In this document: piece after piece, positions 8,113 through 15,715 of the stretch | Position numbering within the stretch: the first letter of the stretch is position 1 | Layout of the letters: each line of letters opens with the position of its first letter | Source: Micromonospora olivasterospora | GTDB lineage: Bacteria > Actinomycetota > Actinomycetes > Mycobacteriales > Micromonosporaceae | Direction of reading: 5' to 3' | NCBI RefSeq assembly: GCF_007830265.1 | Contig: NZ_VLKE01000001.1 | Coordinates: 3,906,001 to 3,970,000, forward strand | Length of the DNA stretch: 64,000 bases | Made by a program: the position numbers and the translations under genes | The notes under the pieces: generated by a model | The model's database searches: none | What the model was told of the DNA's origin: nothing | Seen by the model: only the letters and a program-made list of their open reading frames with translations

Positions 8113-9316
8113 GCTGACTCCTCCGCCAGTTGTCGACGAACGCTTCCTCGGCGGCATACGCCTCGTCCTCCAGAGGGCCGGTGACCGAGTCCACACGGCC
8201 CTGCCGGTACTGCTCAACGTGGACCCTCTCATGGGCGAGCGTCCTGACCAGCGTCTCCTCGTCCTGGAAGGCCGCGGGGCCAAGCTGGACGCCCAGCGGG
8301 TCCGTCCGCGCGATCGCGCCGGTGAAGTCGAGGTACGTGATGTCATCAGGCATCGTGACGACCTGGACGTCGACGCCGTCGAGGTCCACCCCCGCCAGGC
8401 GCGCGTAGTGGTCGATCGTTTCTCTGGACATGGGCAAGGGCGGTCCGCCCGCGTCCATCACCTCGCGGTTGCTGAGCGTGCCTGCGCGGGAGTGCAGATC
8501 TCCGGTGCGCCGGGGCGGGGCCGGCGGTGGGGTGGTGGGGTCGTGGCGGGCGAGGCGGCGCAGCTCCGCTTCCAGCCGCCCCAGTACGCCGTTCAGCCGG
8601 CGCAGCATCGGAGCGACCCGGCGCAAGCTCCCAATCAGCCCGGTGAGCAGTCGGGCGATCTTCGCCGCCCAGCGCGCGGCCAGCGTGGAGACCTGGGCGA
8701 CCACCCAGGGCGTGCCGGCGCCGAGGGTGCCGCCGGCAATGGCCAGCCACTCCCACAGCCGTACGGCGAGCACCGAGACGAAGTCGGCGATCAGGTCGCG
8801 GACGAGCTCCCGGACCAGCGCGACCACCAGCCCCGTGCCGGTGGTGACGACCGCCAGGGCGTCGGCCCCGGCGGCCATTGTGGTCAGCGCCCCGCGCTGC
8901 CGCCCGGCGTGCGCCCGGTACGCGGTCGCGGCCCCGCCTGACCAGGTTGCCAGGTCGGCGGCCACGGCCGCATCCAGGTCGGCCGCCGAGGAGCGCAGCG
9001 CGGCCGCGACGTTGGACCAGGTGCCGGCGTACGCCTCGACCTGGTCGGGGTCGCCGGCCAGCCAGTCCAGCGCGTCCGAGAGCGGCTTGAAGTGCTCGAT
9101 CAGCCAGGCCACACCCCACGAGACGAGCTGGCCGAGCGGGTCGACCACGACGGCCAGGGCGTCCAGGCCGGCGGCGAAACCGCCGATCGCGCCGTCGATC
9201 CAGGAGCCGCTGCGGAAAGCCTGGACCAGCAGCTCGACGTCCTCGGCCAGCCCCACGCCGGACCAGCCGGTGGTGCTGTCGACCCGCTGGGCGACCAGCG
9301 GGTTCGGCGCGGTCAC
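8105..9316 (-). CDS. Polymorphic-toxin-like protein with C-terminal HExxH zincin domain
   Basis: 403 residues from GTG 9316. Residues ~20-250 are helical and Ala-rich, similar to WXG100/LXG-type substrates of type VII secretion, with a hydrophobic stretch around 150-200. A Pro-rich linker (PPPAPPRR, about 275) leads to a C-terminal domain of ~110 residues containing H362-E363-R-V-H366 followed by VEQYRQG and a later Glu cluster (EDEAYAAEE, 383-391) that can supply the third ligand. This is a gluzincin-like metallopeptidase pattern. It is third in an operon after YbaB-like and EspC-like genes and overlaps a small downstream gene. Toxin activity is inferred from architecture, not shown. Confidence 0.65.
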   Translation of the reverse strand: MTAPNPLVAQRVDSTTGWSGVGLAEDVELLVQAFRSGSWIDGAIGGFAAGLDALAVVVDPLGQLVSWGVAWLIEHFKPLSDALDWLAGDPDQVEAYAGTWSNVAAALRSSAADLDAAVAADLATWSGGAATAYRAHAGRQRGALTTMAAGADALAVVTTGTGLVVALVRELVRDLIADFVSVLAVRLWEWLAIAGGTLGAGTPWVVAQVSTLAARWAAKIARLLTGLIGSLRRVAPMLRRLNGVLGRLEAELRRLARHDPTTPPPAPPRRTGDLHSRAGTLSNREVMDAGGPPLPMSRETIDHYARLAGVDLDGVDVQVVTMPDDITYLDFTGAIARTDPLGVQLGPAAFQDEETLVRTLAHERVHVEQYRQGRVDSVTGPLEDEAYAAEEAFVDNWRRSQHG

Positions 9317-9365
9317 CGGGGCGGCCGGGCCGCCGGGGCGACGGCCCTCCGCGGCGGGGGCGCGG

Positions 9366-9677
9366 TCATCGCGGCGCGCCGAGCCGGTGGGCGGCCCGCT
9401 GGTCGCTGCCGTCGTACCGGGCCGCGGCCGCGCGCACGCCGTCAGCGGTCTCGTCCAGCGCGTCGCGCGCCTCGCGCAGCACCCGCTCGGCCAGATCGTG
9501 CAGTGGCTCCAACATCGCCGGGAACGCCGCGCACAACTGCCCGTACGCCTGCCCGCCCAGCCGTACGCCGCCGGCCGCCCCGATGGCCTGCCGCACCGTG
9601 CCGCCGATCCGGTCCAGGCTGGCGGCGTGCCCGGTCAGCGCCTGCGGGGTGACCTCCAGGGCCGGGTCACCGGGCAC
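9366..9677 (-). CDS. EspC/DUF2580-like small helical protein (type VII target family)
   Basis: 103 residues from GTG 9677, overlapping the upstream YbaB-like gene by 11 bases. It is almost wholly helical: VTPQALTGHAASLDRIGG ... LCAAFPAMLEPLHDLAERV ... ALDETADGVRAAAARYDG. This matches the ESX-1 secretion-associated EspC-like family, whose members resemble WXG100 proteins and are found next to large toxins in actinomycetes. No secretion machinery (EccC, EccD) lies in this window. It probably acts as secretion partner or adaptor for the protein encoded at 8105-9316. Confidence 0.65.
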   Translation of the reverse strand: MPGDPALEVTPQALTGHAASLDRIGGTVRQAIGAAGGVRLGGQAYGQLCAAFPAMLEPLHDLAERVLREARDALDETADGVRAAAARYDGSDQRAAHRLGAPR

Positions 9678-10116
9678 CGCGCGCCCCGGGGGAGCCGTCG
9701 TCGGGGGCGGGGAAGCGACGGTCGTACCCGTCGAGGACGGCCCGGCCCGTCTCGGAGTCGGCGCCGACGGTGTCCGCCACCGCAGCGGCGACCCGGTCGG
9801 TCAGCCCGGCCTGTGCCCGGCGCAGCGCGGTCATGATCTCCCGCTCGACGCGGGCCGCCGGCCAGCCGGTGAGCCGGTCGTCCAGGTGCAGCGCGACCAG
9901 GGCGCCGCCGCTGTCGACCCGCACCTCGACCAGGCCGCCGGCCGCCTCGGCGCTGCCGATGAGCTCCGCGACGCGCTCGGCCAGCCGTCGGGCCCGTTCG
10001 GCGCGCTCGGAGATCGAGGCCGACCAGTCGGCCACCCATCGTTCGGCGTCATCCAGGTCCCGACCGAGCACCGTCGCCTCCCCGCCGTCCAAGCCCGCCC
10101 AGCGTAAGAGATTCAC
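9667..10116 (-). CDS. YbaB/EbfC-family protein
   Basis: 149 residues from GTG 10116. The central part EVRVDSGGALVALHLDDRL ... VEREIMTALRRAQAGLTD follows the YbaB/EbfC pattern, a small dimeric fold with helices flanking a sheet that in other bacteria binds DNA. Here the copy is longer than nucleoid YbaB (about 105 aa) and begins an operon with an EspC-like gene and a zincin toxin candidate, as YbaB-like genes do in many actinomycete type VII/toxin loci. The function there is unknown; it is unlikely to be the housekeeping YbaB, which sits beside recR. Confidence 0.7.
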   Translation of the reverse strand: MNLLRWAGLDGGEATVLGRDLDDAERWVADWSASISERAERARRLAERVAELIGSAEAAGGLVEVRVDSGGALVALHLDDRLTGWPAARVEREIMTALRRAQAGLTDRVAAAVADTVGADSETGRAVLDGYDRRFPAPDDGSPGARGAR

Positions 10117-10180
10117 TCACCTGTCGCGACCCCGCCACCGCAGCCTGTCACCTCGCCCGAGCATGCGGAGTGACCCGTGC

Positions 10181-10251
10181 GCGATCTTGCACTTTCGGCC
10201 CTGCAAATGGGTTGTTCGCCGGATTTGCCGGGGCCAGAAGTGCAAGATCGC
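10181..10251. repeat. Palindromic dispersed element, copy 1
   Basis: A 71-base hairpin. The outer arms are GCGATCTTGCACTT and its exact complement AAGTGCAAGATCGC; an inner stem is GCAAAT/ATTTGC. A second copy with the same outer arms is at 19729-19798. Both lie at gene ends. It could be a REP/MITE-like element or a bidirectional terminator. Confidence 0.8.
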
Positions 10252-10252
10252 T

Positions 10253-10342
10253 GGGGGTGGGGGTGGGGGTGGGGGTGGGGGTGGGGGTGGGGTGGGGTGG
10301 GGGTGGGGTGGGGTGGGGTGGGGTGGGGTGGGTGGGTGGGGG
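10253..10342. repeat. G4-5T tandem repeat
   Basis: About 90 bases of GGGGGT units, then GGGGT and GGGT units, directly next to the palindromic element. The G-rich strand could form stacked G-quadruplexes. The repeat lies over the 3' end of a methyltransferase gene read on the opposite strand, where it would be translated as a Pro/His/Thr run. Confidence 0.9.
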
Positions 10343-10897
10343 GCCTCCGGTGCGTGGAAGGCATGCTCGGCGAACCCGGCCTCGGCCAGCCAGGCCCTGA
10401 TCGCCGGCGTCAGGTCCGGCGCCCGTCGGGTCCTGGTCCAGATCACCGTGGCCTCGGGAGCGCACAGCTCCGGCAGGGCGCCGATCGTCGTCCGGGCGTC
10501 GGCGTCGCTGATGTTGCCCAGGTCCCCGGCCAGCAGGACGAGATCGACAGGCACCGCCCCCGCGTAGGAGGCCGGGTCACCGGCGTCTGCCCGGACGACC
10601 GTCACGCCGTCCAGCCGCTCGGCGGCCACCCTGGCCCGGGCCGCCGCCACGTTGCGCGGGTCGTACTCGATCAGCCGGGCCCGCACCCGCCGCGCGTCGG
10701 CTGGCCGCGCGGCCAGGGACGCCCAGCAGGTCGTGCCCCTGGCCGGCGCAGACGCTGACCACCGACAGCGAGGCGTCCGGCCGCTCGTCGAGCCAGCTCG
10801 CGATGTGCCGCTGGACCAGCCGCAGCCGGCGTGCCAGCGGCGAACCGGGATCGGCGTAGGGGAGGCGCCAGTCGTACCAGTCCTTGCCGTCGCCCAT
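10343..10897 (-). pseudogene. SAM-dependent methyltransferase, frameshifted, 3' end replaced by repeat
   Basis: ATG 10897 opens DWYDWRLPYADPGSPLARRL and the SAM-binding SVVSVCAGQGHDLLGV (class I, Rossmann motif I). The frame then breaks: removing one base from the GGG at 10716-10718 restores LLGVLAARPADARRVRARLI and EYDPRNVAAAR (motif II), DLVLLAGDLGNISDADA and EATVIWTRTRRAPDLTP. After AEHAFHAPEAP the expected last strands are missing, and the frame enters the G4-5T repeat, continuing as low-complexity Pro/His. The -10-like CAGGCT six bases before the ATG suggests a leaderless transcript. The shift may be a sequencing error; the repeat-encoded tail is harder to explain that way. Confidence 0.7.
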
Positions 10898-11053
10898 CCG
10901 GCAAGCCTGCCAGCCGCGGGCGGACGGGGAAAAGGTGACGAGACGGGACGGGCGGCGCGCCGCGGCGGAAACGTCACCTGAATTCGACGGAGGGTGACTG
11001 TGGCCGGTCCAGCCGGCGGCGGTAACGTCGGCGTCGGGCTCGGGGAGGTGGGC

Positions 11054-11692
11054 GTGGCACGGGGTGGGGTGTTCTGTGTCGAGGGGCAGTGGCACCGCGA
11101 CCTCAACGAGCGGGGCTCGGTCCTACCGACGCTGGAGCTGCTGGAACGGCTGGGAAAGATCCGCTTCATCCACAAGGACGCCGCGACCCGGGACGAGCTG
11201 TTCTACTTCCTCGACCGCTGGCTGCTCAGGCAGTACGCCGACTACCGGGTCGGCTTCTTCGCCATGCACGGCGAGCCGAGCCGGCTCCGCCTCACCGACT
11301 GGGACTCGGTCGAGCTGGCCGACGTCGCCGACCTGATGGCCGGCCGCTGCGAGGGTCGCCGGCTCTACTTCGGCAGTTGCTCGGTGCTGCGGGCGTCCGA
11401 CGCCGCGCTGCGCGAGTTCCTCGACGTGACCGGGGCGGCGCTGGTCTGCGGGTTCACCCGGGAGGTCGACTGGGTGGAGTCGGCCGCGTTCGAGACGGTG
11501 CTGCTCGACGTGCTCGCCAACGGGCAGCGGCACAACGCCGCCGAGCTGCGGATGGGCTCGGCGCACTGGGCGCCGCTGGCGGCGTACCTGGGCTTCCGGG
11601 TCATCTACGCCAACGGCCGCGCGTGGCGTCCGGCCGCCCGCCCCCGGGTGCCCGCCCAGCCCACGGGCCGGGCCGCCACGGGGCAGCGCTGA
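11054..11692 (+). CDS. DUF6642-like protein with a candidate His/Cys catalytic dyad
   Basis: 212 residues from GTG 11054 (GGGGAGG 6-7 bases upstream). The order FFAMHGEPSRLRL (H72) ... GRRLYFGSCSVLR (C109) ... ALVCGFTREVDW resembles the HG...(S/A)C arrangement of caspase-fold and CHAT peptidases, where a His after a strand and a Cys after the next strand form the dyad. I believe this belongs to an actinomycete family annotated DUF6642, from memory. No fused sensor or effector domain is present. The gene stands alone, followed 57 bp later by an F420-type enzyme. Peptidase activity is inference only. Confidence 0.6.
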   Translation: MARGGVFCVEGQWHRDLNERGSVLPTLELLERLGKIRFIHKDAATRDELFYFLDRWLLRQYADYRVGFFAMHGEPSRLRLTDWDSVELADVADLMAGRCEGRRLYFGSCSVLRASDAALREFLDVTGAALVCGFTREVDWVESAAFETVLLDVLANGQRHNAAELRMGSAHWAPLAAYLGFRVIYANGRAWRPAARPRVPAQPTGRAATGQR

Positions 11693-11749
11693 GGCCGCTA
11701 CGGGGCAGCGCTGAGGCCGGCGACCGGTGTCTGCTGGTAGAAACGGGTG

Positions 11750-12214
11750 ATGGCACGCAGCATCGCGAGCAACACCCGGGTCGACCGGGCGGCTCTGATC
11801 GAGTTCCTCCGCCCCCGGCACCGGGTGGTGCTCACGACGACCCGGTCCGACGGCCGACCCCAGTCCTCCCCGGTCACCGGCGGTGTCGACGCCGAGGGCC
11901 GCCTGGTGATCTCCACCTATCCGGAGCGGGCCAAGGTGGCGAACATCCGGCGGGACCCGTTTGTCTCGGCCTGCGTGCTGTCGGACGAGTGGAACGGCCC
12001 GTGGGTGCAGGTCTACGGCACCGCCGAGGTGTTGGACCTGCCCGAGGCGCTGGAGCCGCTCGTGGAGTACTTCCGCGGTGTCTCCGGGGAGCACCCGGAC
12101 TGGGACGAGTACCGGGAGGCGATGGTGCGCCAGGGCAAGTCGCTGATCCGGGTCACCATCGACAGCTGGGGGCCGGTGGCCACCGGCGGCTTCCCGGCCC
12201 GCCTCGCCGGCTGA
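11750..12214 (+). CDS. PPOX-class F420-dependent oxidoreductase
   Basis: 154 residues with the split-barrel flavin/F420-binding pattern: LRPRHRVVLTTTRSDGRPQSSPV at the N-terminus, RLVISTYPERAKVANIRRDP in the middle, and GPWVQVYGTAEVLDLPEAL. These are signatures of the pyridoxamine-phosphate-oxidase-like family, whose actinomycete members use deazaflavin F420. The substrate is unknown. The ATG at 11750 lies six bases after TAGAAA, fitting a leaderless promoter; GTG at 11747 is an alternative. A 28-bp tandem repeat begins at the stop codon. Confidence 0.8.
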   Translation: MARSIASNTRVDRAALIEFLRPRHRVVLTTTRSDGRPQSSPVTGGVDAEGRLVISTYPERAKVANIRRDPFVSACVLSDEWNGPWVQVYGTAEVLDLPEALEPLVEYFRGVSGEHPDWDEYREAMVRQGKSLIRVTIDSWGPVATGGFPARLAG

Positions 12215-12466
12215 GAAGCGCCGACCGAAGAGCGCCGACTGAGAAGCGCCGACCGAAGAGCGCCGAGTGAGAAGCGCCGACCGAAGAGCGCCGAGTGAGA
12301 AGCGCCGACCGAAGAGCGCCGAGTGAGAAGCGCCGACCGAGGAGCGCCGAGTGAGAAGCGCCGACCGAGGAGCGCCGAGTGAGAAGCGCCGACCGAGGAG
12401 CGCCGACTGAGAAGCGCCGACCGGAGAGCGCCGACCGAAGAACGCCGGCTGAAGAGCGCCGACTGA
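12213..12466. repeat. 28-bp tandem repeat, about 8 units
   Basis: Units of GAGAAGCGCCGACCGAAGAG plus CGCCGAGT, itself built from two 14-base halves (GAAGCGCCGACCGA and GAGCGCCGAGTGA). Units 1-7 are nearly identical and the last one or two are diverged. The array fills the space between the convergent F420 enzyme and SDR genes. There are no unique spacers, so it is not a CRISPR array. Confidence 0.9.
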
Positions 12467-12476
12467 CGGCCGCGCC

Positions 12477-13118
12477 TCAGTACGCGGCGGTGAAGCGCAT
12501 GTTCTCGAAGCGCGGGTGCTCGATCTCGTCGACGACGGCGACGGCCAGGTCCTCGTAGCTGAGCACCGACCGGCCCTGCGCGTCCGTGACCGGCCGGTCG
12601 GTGCCGGTGCGGTAGTGGCCGGTGCGCTCGCCCGGATGGAACTCCAGCGGCGGCGGGGCGACGTACGTCCAGGTCACGCCGTCGGCCGACGAACGGTACA
12701 GGGCCAGCGCGTCGGCCTGGCCGAGCGCCGAGTCCCGGTACTCCTCCGGGAAGTCCGGCTCCTCCAGGTATGGGGTGCCCTTCGGCGTCAGCAGGGTCGA
12801 CCCGCCACCGACGTGGATGATCCGGGGCGGATTCGGCTGGTCCCGCAGCACCGTGACCAGGGTTTCCGCGGCCTCCCGCCAGAGCGACCGGTCGCCGCCG
12901 CCGATCGCCACCACCATCACGTCCGCCTCCGGGGCCAGCTCCCGCACACTGCGGTCGGAGGTGGCGTCCCCGGTGACCACCCGGACGCCGGCCGGCAGGT
13001 AGTTCGTCGCCTCCGGGCGGCGCACCGCCGCGGTCACCCGGTGGCCCCGGCTCACCGCCTCGGCGGTGATCCGCGAACCCGCCGTGCCTCCGGCACCGAA
13101 CACCACGATGTCGCTCAC
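12477..13118 (-). CDS. NAD(P)H-binding atypical SDR
   Basis: 213 residues. The N-terminal IVVFGAGGTAGSRITAEAVS carries the GxGGxxG dinucleotide-binding motif of NmrA/atypical short-chain dehydrogenases, followed by VRVVTGDATSDRS and VMVVAIGGGD. There is no classical YxxxK dyad in the usual place, typical of the NAD(P)-binding YwnB/NmrA-like group. The role may be redox sensing or reduction of an unknown substrate. GGGAGG lies 12 bases and GGCGGTCAG closer to the GTG start. It sits between a tandem repeat and a serine hydrolase gene. Confidence 0.8.
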   Translation of the reverse strand: MSDIVVFGAGGTAGSRITAEAVSRGHRVTAAVRRPEATNYLPAGVRVVTGDATSDRSVRELAPEADVMVVAIGGGDRSLWREAAETLVTVLRDQPNPPRIIHVGGGSTLLTPKGTPYLEEPDFPEEYRDSALGQADALALYRSSADGVTWTYVAPPPLEFHPGERTGHYRTGTDRPVTDAQGRSVLSYEDLAVAVVDEIEHPRFENMRFTAAY

Positions 13119-13250
13119 CTGACCGCCTCCCGCGCCCGGTCGGGCCCGGCCCGACGTCGCCCGCCTCCCAGGCTATGAAGTGGGCCGGGGCCTCGGGCGC
13201 GAACGGCGATCCCCGCCGGGGGCCGCCGCCCGGCCGGACGAAGAAGAGGG

Positions 13251-14483
13251 TCAGTCGACCAGGGCGGAGTAGACGAGCTGGCGAAGCTGGGACCGCAGCG
13301 GGTACGTGCTCGACGGCATGAGCTGGGTGAACAGCAGCGCCGTCACCTCCTCCACCGGATCGACCCAGAACGCGGTCGAGGCCAGGCCGCCCCAGTAGTA
13401 CTCGCCGACGCTGCTCGGCACCCGGGCCGGGACCGGGTCCTGCACCACCGCGAAGCCGAGGCCGAACCCGATGCCGTCCAGCACCGTCTCGGAGAAGCCC
13501 TCGGGGGAGAACGAGGCCAGGTCGCGCCCGTCGGGCAGGTGGTTGCGGGTCATGAAGCGCACCGTGCGCGGGCCGAGCAGCCGTACGCCGTCCAGCTCGC
13601 CGCCGCGCAGCAGCATCTGCGTGAAGCGGTGGTAGTCGGCGGCCGTGGAGATCAGGCCGCCCCCGCCGGAGTGCCACGTCGGCTCGGCCAGCGCGGCCCG
13701 GCCGATCGTGTCGGCCCGGAACGCCTTGCCGGTCGCCGGGTGCGGGGCGTACAGGGCGGCCAGCCGCTTGGCGTCCGCCTCGTCGACCCACCAGCGGGTG
13801 TCCGTCATGCCCAGCGGGCGGAAGATCCGCTCGGCGAAGAACTCGTCCAGCCGCTGCCCGGAGACCACCTCGACCAGCCGGCCGAGCACGTCCGTGGAGA
13901 CGCTGTAGTTCCAGCTGGTGCCGGGCTGGAACAGCAGCGGCAGCCGGGCCAGCCCCTGCGAGGCGGCGGCCAGGTCGGCCCCGGCGGGCACGCCGAGGTC
14001 GTAGCCGGCCGCCCGGTACAGGCCGTCGACCACGGAGACCTGGGCGAAGCCGTACGTCAGGCCGGAGGTGTGGGTGAGCAGGTGCCAGATCCGGATCGGC
14101 TCGACCGCCGGCACCGTGTACGGCTTGAGCACCGAGCCCCTGTCGTAGACCCGGACGTCGGCGAACTCGGGGAGATAGCGGCTGATCGGGTCGGTCAGCT
14201 CGATCCGGCCCTCCTCCCACAGCATCATCGCCGCGACGGAGGTGACGGGCTTGGTCATCGAGTAGATGCGCCAGAGGGTGTCCTGCTCGACCGGCGCGCC
14301 GGCCTCCAGGTCGCGCATCCCGTACGTCGAGGAGTGGGCGATCTCACCGCGGTGGGTGACCACGATCTGCCACCCGGCGAGCCGGCCGTCGTCGACGTAC
14401 CTGCGGAAGTGCTCGTCGATCCGCCCCAGCCGGGCGGGGTCGAAGCCGATACGGTCCGGGTCGATGCTGCGTGCGACGCTCAC
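13251..14483 (-). CDS. Class C beta-lactamase-family serine hydrolase
   Basis: 410 residues from GTG 14483. The S-x-x-K catalytic tetrad is YSMTKPVTS near residue 75, with the second motif NYSVSTDVLG (Tyr) around 190 and HSGGGGLISTAADYHRF later; the third motif HSG is thus present. This is the Beta-lactamase (PF00144) family of esterases, D-aminopeptidases and carboxylesterases. No signal peptide, so it is probably cytoplasmic and an esterase rather than an antibiotic-resistance enzyme. TAGGTT seven bases before the start suggests a leaderless transcript. Confidence 0.85.
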   Translation of the reverse strand: MSVARSIDPDRIGFDPARLGRIDEHFRRYVDDGRLAGWQIVVTHRGEIAHSSTYGMRDLEAGAPVEQDTLWRIYSMTKPVTSVAAMMLWEEGRIELTDPISRYLPEFADVRVYDRGSVLKPYTVPAVEPIRIWHLLTHTSGLTYGFAQVSVVDGLYRAAGYDLGVPAGADLAAASQGLARLPLLFQPGTSWNYSVSTDVLGRLVEVVSGQRLDEFFAERIFRPLGMTDTRWWVDEADAKRLAALYAPHPATGKAFRADTIGRAALAEPTWHSGGGGLISTAADYHRFTQMLLRGGELDGVRLLGPRTVRFMTRNHLPDGRDLASFSPEGFSETVLDGIGFGLGFAVVQDPVPARVPSSVGEYYWGGLASTAFWVDPVEEVTALLFTQLMPSSTYPLRSQLRQLVYSALVD

Positions 14484-14545
14484 CCGGAAAAACCTACTAG
14501 CCGGTACGCCCCGGACGGAAGAGCCGCCGGCGCCGGTGGCGCCAC

Positions 14546-14551
14546 TAGCCT
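14546..14551 (+). promoter_or_regulatory. -10 box of a leaderless promoter
   Basis: TAGCCT followed by six bases and the ATG of the pentapeptide gene, so transcription would begin on or next to the start codon. The same spacing recurs ahead of rph, pncB, the LuxR-type regulator, the response regulator and a 41-codon ORF in this window. Confidence 0.55.
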
Positions 14552-14557
14552 GGGCCG

Positions 14558-15151
14558 ATGCGCGAGCCGATCGAGGACGTCACGTTCCGCCACGAGGACT
14601 GGTACGGCGAGGAGTTGGCCGACCGCCACTTCGTCCGCTGCGAGTTCTTCCACGTCGACCTGACCGAGGCGGTCAGCCGGGGAGCGGTCTTCACCGACTG
14701 CACCTTCGGCAACGTGGCGTTCAATGCCTCCCGGCACACCGACTCGGCCTTCGCCCGCTGCGCCTTCAAGCGGTGCAACTTCTTCGAGGCCGAGCTCACC
14801 GGCTGCAAGCTGGTCGGCAGCAGCTTCGCCCAGTGCGACCTGCGCCCGCTGCGCATCGACGGCGGGGACTGGTCGTTCGCGGTCCTGCCGGGCGCCGACC
14901 TGCGCGGGGCGCGCCTCACCGACGTACGGATGCGCGAGGTGGACCTGACGGCGGCCAACCTGACGGGCGCCACGGTCACCGGCGTCGACCTGTCGGGAGC
15001 GCAGCTGCACGGGTGCCGGCTCGGCGGCGCGGACCTGCGCGGCAGCGACCTCACCGCGCTCGATCCGACCGTGGTCGAGCGGGCCGGCGCGCGGATCGAC
15101 GCCGAGCAGGCGGTCGTACTGGCCCAGGCGCTCGGCTTCCGGGTCGGCTGA
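14558..15151 (+). CDS. Pentapeptide repeat protein
   Basis: 197 residues made largely of A(D/N)Lxx-type pentapeptides: CTFGNVAFNAS, CAFKRCNFFEAELTGCKL, GADLRGARLTDVRMREVDL, AANLTGATVTGVDL, GADLRGSDLTAL. Such repeats fold into a right-handed quadrilateral beta-helix. Some members (Qnr, MfpA) protect DNA gyrase by mimicking DNA, but most have unknown roles and nothing here points to gyrase in particular. No signal peptide. The ATG at 14558 is served by an apparent leaderless promoter. Confidence 0.9.
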   Translation: MREPIEDVTFRHEDWYGEELADRHFVRCEFFHVDLTEAVSRGAVFTDCTFGNVAFNASRHTDSAFARCAFKRCNFFEAELTGCKLVGSSFAQCDLRPLRIDGGDWSFAVLPGADLRGARLTDVRMREVDLTAANLTGATVTGVDLSGAQLHGCRLGGADLRGSDLTALDPTVVERAGARIDAEQAVVLAQALGFRVG

Positions 15152-15286
15152 CCGGGCCAGTCGCGGGGCGGCCCCGCGGCGGCCGGTGCGCGTCGGGCCG
15201 CGGGACAGTTTGTCCGTCGCCGCGACCGGAAGCCGCCGTACGTTCGCGCTGTTCCGGTCCGTCCGTCCCCTGTGGAGGTCCTTCCG

Positions 15287-15619
15287 ATGAGCCGCACCGG
15301 CGCCCGTACCGTCCGTCCCGTCAGCCCGGCGCGTCCCGGCCAGAAGCAGGGCGAGACGCTGCGGGAGATTCCGCTGCCGCCGTACGTGACGGTGGAGGAC
15401 GCGCAGTTCGCCGTGCGGGCGGTGGTCGTGCACGCGCCGCGGCGCTGGTCCGGCGGGACGATCTGCCGCAACGACGCCAGCCCGCACCCGTGCCGGCTGC
15501 ACCGATGGGGCCGGCGGGTGCTGGCGCTGCACGGGCTGCGGACGGCCGAGATCGACGCGCTGATCGAGCGGGGCGACCCGGCGGCGCTGCCGCCCGCACC
15601 GGAGCGTCCGGGCGCCTGA
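15287..15619 (+). CDS. Hypothetical protein, ~110 aa
   Basis: 110 residues from ATG 15287, with GGAGG 8 bases upstream. It is basic at the N-terminus and has a compact centre (PPYVTVEDAQFAVRAVVVHA ... NDASPHPCRLHRWGRRVLAL) and a short helical end. I recognise no domain; the two cysteines could not form a standard metal site alone. It is followed by two hairpins before the convergent PBP4 remnant. Confidence 0.55.
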   Translation: MSRTGARTVRPVSPARPGQKQGETLREIPLPPYVTVEDAQFAVRAVVVHAPRRWSGGTICRNDASPHPCRLHRWGRRVLALHGLRTAEIDALIERGDPAALPPAPERPGA

Positions 15620-15674
15620 GCGCCACCACGACGGGCCCGCGTACCCGGTGCGGGCCCGCCGCGGCGCCCCAGGA

Positions 15675-15711
15675 CCCGGGCCCCTTCCTCCGCACCCGGA
15701 AGGGGCCCGGG
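15675..15711. terminator. Bidirectional hairpin terminator
   Basis: CCCGGGCCCCTTCC, a 9-base loop, and the exact complement GGAAGGGGCCCGGG, between the convergent genes ending at 15619 and 15716. A smaller GGGCCCGC/GCGGGCCC hairpin precedes it at about 15633-15660. Confidence 0.75.
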
Positions 15712-15715
15712 CAGG

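Noticed and set aside
12213..12466. CRISPR array from the 28-bp repeats
   Set aside because: Repeats are contiguous with no spacers and no cas genes nearby.
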